Below are positions 5,127 through 5,591 of a stretch of 5,591 nucleotides of DNA, in pieces. A program made the translations under genes and the position numbers. Origin of the DNA: Deltaproteobacteria bacterium. GTDB taxonomy: Bacteria > Myxococcota > Polyangia > Polyangiales > B10-G4. The DNA lies in NCBI GenBank assembly GCA_019312705.1, contig JAFDCW010000353.1:1-5591 (forward strand), in the 5' to 3' direction. The notes under the pieces were generated by a model that was not told the DNA's origin, ran no database searches, and saw only the letters and a program-made list of their open reading frames with translations. Every line of letters begins with the position of its first letter. Positions within the stretch are counted from its first letter, which is position 1.

Positions 5127-5591
5127 CGAGATTCCACGGACCGGCGGCGACGCCGGATGGCCAGGAGCCCGACGATCCCCAGGAGACCAAGCAAGTTCAG
5201 GCCAGACGCCGAGCTGGTTCGAGGAACGGTGCAGCCGCAGCCGCCATCGTCCGGCAGCGGTCCACCGGCGTCGACGCCCGGGGGCGCCGTGTCGGCCGCG
5301 GCATCGGCCACCCCGCCGTCGGGCCCAGCATCTGGCCCGGCACCCGAGTCCGCGCCGGGGCCCGAATCGGCCGGGACGCCCCCGTCGAGGGGCGCCATGT
5401 AATCGGAGATGTCGTAGGTTTCGTTCCACCAGGAGCAGGTGCGCGGCTGACAGCCGCCGAGGCTGACGACCATCGCCCGGTCATCGTGCAGCACGAGGGT
5501 ATGGAACGCGCGCACGGTGACAGCGTCCTCGATGCTGCTGAACTCGCCCGAAGCAGCCGCCCAAACCTCGTTCGTCAGATCGCACTCGGTC
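5123..5591 (-). CDS. MYXO-CTERM surface protein, C-terminal part, kelch-like
   Basis: The gene runs off the right edge; only its last 155 codons are visible and its start is outside. The visible part begins in a folded region with RAFHTLVLHDDRAMVVSLGG, then two Cys and NETYDI. This fits a kelch/galactose-oxidase-type propeller strand (H...L...VV..GG...YD), but only one copy is visible. An acidic Asp/Gly/Ala/Pro stalk of about 45 residues follows. The end is a complete MYXO-CTERM tail: GGCGC, a hydrophobic helix (SGLNLLGLLGIVGLLAI) and RRRRR, ending SVESR. In the known system, a CPBP-family intramembrane protease (myxosortase) processes such tails and delivers the protein to the cell surface. 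The stop overlaps the ATG of the RCC1 lipoprotein gene (ATGA), so translation is probably coupled. The tail assignment is firm; the kelch assignment is tentative. Confidence 0.85.
   Translation of the reverse strand, partial: TECDLTNEVWAAASGEFSSIEDAVTVRAFHTLVLHDDRAMVVSLGGCQPRTCSWWNETYDISDYMAPLDGGVPADSGPGADSGAGPDAGPDGGVADAAADTAPPGVDAGGPLPDDGGCGCTVPRTSSASGLNLLGLLGIVGLLAIRRRRRSVESR
5141..5242 (-). other. MYXO-CTERM sorting signal
   Basis: This encodes the tripartite tail: a Gly-Cys-Gly-Cys motif, a short linker, a membrane helix of about 16 residues and five consecutive Arg. It is the anchor and processing signal of the partial surface protein and the best single taxonomic marker in the window, since the tail class is characteristic of Myxococcota. 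Confidence 0.9.

Noticed and set aside
5127..5429. 101-codon N-terminal extension of the RCC1 frame
   Set aside because: It is almost pure Arg/Gly/Ala read out of frame through the MYXO-CTERM stalk, and it would bury the signal peptide that begins at 5126.
5123..5515. GTG 5515 as the start of the MYXO-CTERM protein
   Set aside because: The frame stays open to the window edge with coherent sequence (ECDLTNEVWAAASGEF) and there is no signal peptide at 5515, so the gene is truncated by the window.

Overview
The window looks like chromosomal DNA from a member of the Myxococcota, perhaps a Sandaracinus- or Polyangium-like lineage. I infer this from the very high G+C with strong GC3 bias, a textbook MYXO-CTERM tail on one protein, a cysteine-rich RCC1-type lipoprotein, a lipoprotein carrying a right-handed beta-helix, and the Asp/Gly/Ala/Thr-rich stalks on three of the proteins. 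No tRNA, rRNA, CRISPR, transposase or integrase was seen.

Layout: bases 1-168 are non-coding leader. A plus-strand gene (169-2253) encodes a 694-residue predicted lipoprotein built of about eight ~54-residue beta-helix units. It converges with a minus-strand block across a short gap (2254-2317) that holds a small hairpin. Reading the minus strand in its own direction (right to left), the block starts with the C-terminal part of a MYXO-CTERM surface protein that runs off the right edge (5123-5591+). An ATGA overlap joins it to a 456-residue seven-blade RCC1 propeller lipoprotein (3756-5126). After a 158-base gap with hairpins comes a 233-residue unrecognised, probably all-helical repeat protein (2896-3597, strong Shine-Dalgarno). 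A TGATG overlap joins that to a 192-residue protein with two membrane segments and a beta-rich C-terminal domain (2318-2896).

How they may work together (inference): three of the five genes make exported repeat proteins tethered by different routes, two by N-terminal lipids and one by a C-terminal sorting tail. The overlap coupling suggests the RCC1 lipoprotein and the MYXO-CTERM protein are made together. The helical-repeat and two-TM genes form a second coupled pair with no function I recognise; they are the best candidate for something undescribed. The most unusual local signal is at the start of the beta-helix gene: a well-spaced Shine-Dalgarno and ATG sit one frame off the lipoprotein frame, suggesting a frameshift or sequence error inside the signal peptide.
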